A DNA stretch of 64,000 bases, taken from Brumimicrobium oceani. GTDB lineage: Bacteria > Bacteroidota > Bacteroidia > Flavobacteriales_D > Crocinitomicaceae. The stretch lies in NCBI RefSeq assembly GCF_003143775.1, contig NZ_QFRJ01000008.1, positions 62,001 to 126,000 on the forward strand, in the 5' to 3' direction. The translations under genes and the position numbers were made by a program. The notes beneath the pieces were generated by a model that worked only from the letters and a program-made list of their open reading frames with translations, did not search any database and was not told the DNA's origin. This document shows, piece by piece, positions 62,856 to 64,000 of this stretch (position 1 is its first letter; every line of letters starts with the position of its first letter).

Positions 62856-64000
62856 CTAATACCTCGCCATACTATTAAAAACCACCTCCATTTTCTTTAC
62901 CAATTGATAATTACTCAAGTCGTCATTATTTACTATTATCGCAAAAGCAATTTTTTTCCCACTACTACTGTCAACGTATCCAGCATAAGATTTAATGCGA
63001 TTCATTGTTCCACTTTTTGCTTTTAACTTTCCTTGTGCTGCTTGTCCACGACAAACACTTCTTAATGTTCCGCTTAAACCAGCAACGGGTAAAGTCTCTT
63101 CGTAGGCTGTAAAGTTTTCGGATTTATGCATGTATTTCAATAATTTCACAAAATGCTCTGCACTAAAAGCATTCGTTCGGGACAATCCACTTCCGTCAGT
63201 TTGCATCATTTTTACACCTAATCTCGATTCCCAATAATTATTGACAAATTCAGCGCTTTTGTCCGTACTTTCTATTCCTGCTTTTTCAAAGGCAACTAAG
63301 CTCAAAAGTTGTTCGGCAAAAAAGTTTACACTTCTCATATTAGTCCAATAAGCAATATCAGAAACGGATTTTCCTTCATGCTCAAGTAGAATATCAAAAT
63401 CACTATAGTTTAGTTCAACGTTTTCTTTTTTTTGCATCAAGGACCTCAAACCTTCCGCTGGATTTTCAATTGAAATGTCCTCCAGAATTAACGCCTTTTC
63501 GAATACCTGTGCAAGAAGTAATTCCGGATCAGGAATGCTTGCTTTTACTTCGAAATTTGACTTACTTCTCGGAATACTGCCAACAGCAAATCTTTGATAC
63601 GAAAAGGGCGTTCCATAAATATACGCTTTGTCACTACTGGAGCTATGTGTAGTTACTTGATTTAAAAGTTGATAGTTTTTTATGGTTGGTGTCATCGAAT
63701 CCAATTTGGTTGGACTATTCAAACTGGAAGGAGTGGAAAAATGCAATCTTGTCATATTATCAAACAGAGCGCATGCACTCGCTCCAGCTCCGTAGTAATT
63801 TCCCATGTCAGACCAAGACCAACCATTCGGTGCGCCATCATATCCAAAAGCAGAACCGTCGGCCAAAATTTTCCCATCGATTTTTTTAACTCCTTTTTCT
63901 TTCAATGCATTTATCCAATCTGCTAGGAATTTGCCCTGCTCCTCTTCTTCATAAAAGTACTTGCTTCCCAAGCTGGCGTCTCCAAATCCGCGAATAATTA
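62856..64000 (-). CDS. dacB: D-alanyl-D-alanine carboxypeptidase/endopeptidase (PBP4, DacB-like), N-terminus outside window
   Basis: The frame is open to the right edge (at least 381 codons); residues IIRGFGDASLGSKYFYEEEE are typical of PBP4 and precede the first possible internal start. MQTDGSGLSRTNAFSAEHFV supplies the SxN motif and LKAKSGTMNRIKSYAGYVDS the K-S/T-G motif. The catalytic SxxK lies upstream and outside the window. PBP4-type enzymes trim and cleave peptidoglycan crosslinks in the periplasm. The family identification is firm; the exact symbol is by analogy. Confidence 0.9.
   Translation of the reverse strand, partial: IIRGFGDASLGSKYFYEEEEQGKFLADWINALKEKGVKKIDGKILADGSAFGYDGAPNGWSWSDMGNYYGAGASACALFDNMTRLHFSTPSSLNSPTKLDSMTPTIKNYQLLNQVTTHSSSSDKAYIYGTPFSYQRFAVGSIPRSKSNFEVKASIPDPELLLAQVFEKALILEDISIENPAEGLRSLMQKKENVELNYSDFDILLEHEGKSVSDIAYWTNMRSVNFFAEQLLSLVAFEKAGIESTDKSAEFVNNYWESRLGVKMMQTDGSGLSRTNAFSAEHFVKLLKYMHKSENFTAYEETLPVAGLSGTLRSVCRGQAAQGKLKAKSGTMNRIKSYAGYVDSSSGKKIAFAIIVNNDDLSNYQLVKKMEVVFNSMARY

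Overview
The window is AT-rich chromosomal DNA from a member of the Bacteroidota. It most resembles the Flavobacteriales, possibly a Crocinitomicaceae or Fluviicola-like lineage. The evidence is type IX secretion (T9SS) sorting domains of types A and B, a PorP/SprF-like protein, many secreted proteins whose signal peptides end in AQ, few visible Shine-Dalgarno sequences, promoter-like TAnnTTTG boxes, and conserved blocks such as rimP-nusA-infB and acpP-fabF-rnc. The genus is inference. I recognised no rRNA, tRNA, CRISPR array or complete insertion sequence.

Layout. 1-4605 (minus) is a light/DNA-repair cluster: a COG3046 photolyase-like protein cut by the left edge, a 45-aa DUF2256 zinc protein, a flavin reductase, a full-length cryptochrome/photolyase, a stand-alone photolyase FAD-domain protein and a TIGR03643 protein, with an NAD(P)-binding protein divergent at 4810. 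5.5-7.5 kb holds a palindromic repeat, a terminator and tyrS. 7.5-16.1 kb is accessory: a truncated YhcG remnant, three paralogous T9SS-secreted proteins (the second disrupted, the third a large fusion) and a thioredoxin-like lipoprotein. 16.4-20.6 kb is a fatty-acid beta-oxidation operon with a MarR regulator. 20.8-23.2 kb encodes a lipoprotein and a TPR protein. A frameshifted GxxExxY gene and a palindromic element follow.

24.2-29.0 kb is rimP-nusA-infB with a terminator-like hairpin in its leader. 29.3-36.0 kb is an unusual four-gene operon in which two M48 metalloprotease paralogs flank an outer-membrane-barrel-like protein and an uncharacterised secreted protein. 36.1-38.4 kb is rnc-fabF-acpP. 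38.6-42 kb has engB, a suppressor-of-fused domain gene, menB and a RES/Xre toxin-antitoxin pair. 42.5-46 kb has a TonB receptor divergent from a MocR/PdxR-type regulator with a direct-repeat operator candidate. 46-49.4 kb is a large SF1 helicase.

49.7-59.2 kb is a probable surface-adhesin locus: a TPR histidine kinase, a NarL-type regulator, a 1769-aa PKD/LamG/HYR adhesin with a type B sorting domain, and a PorP-OmpA fusion two bases downstream. A GH3-like enzyme, two uncharacterised membrane or secreted proteins and a PBP4-type carboxypeptidase (cut by the right edge) complete the window.

The most distinctive observations are a family of roughly 350-bp nested palindromic elements (three copies, one with the core missing, and a central hairpin with compensatory changes), the M48 sandwich operon, the adhesin locus with its homogenised 234-bp repeats, a probable ATA start codon in a 4-nt gene overlap, and several broken genes.
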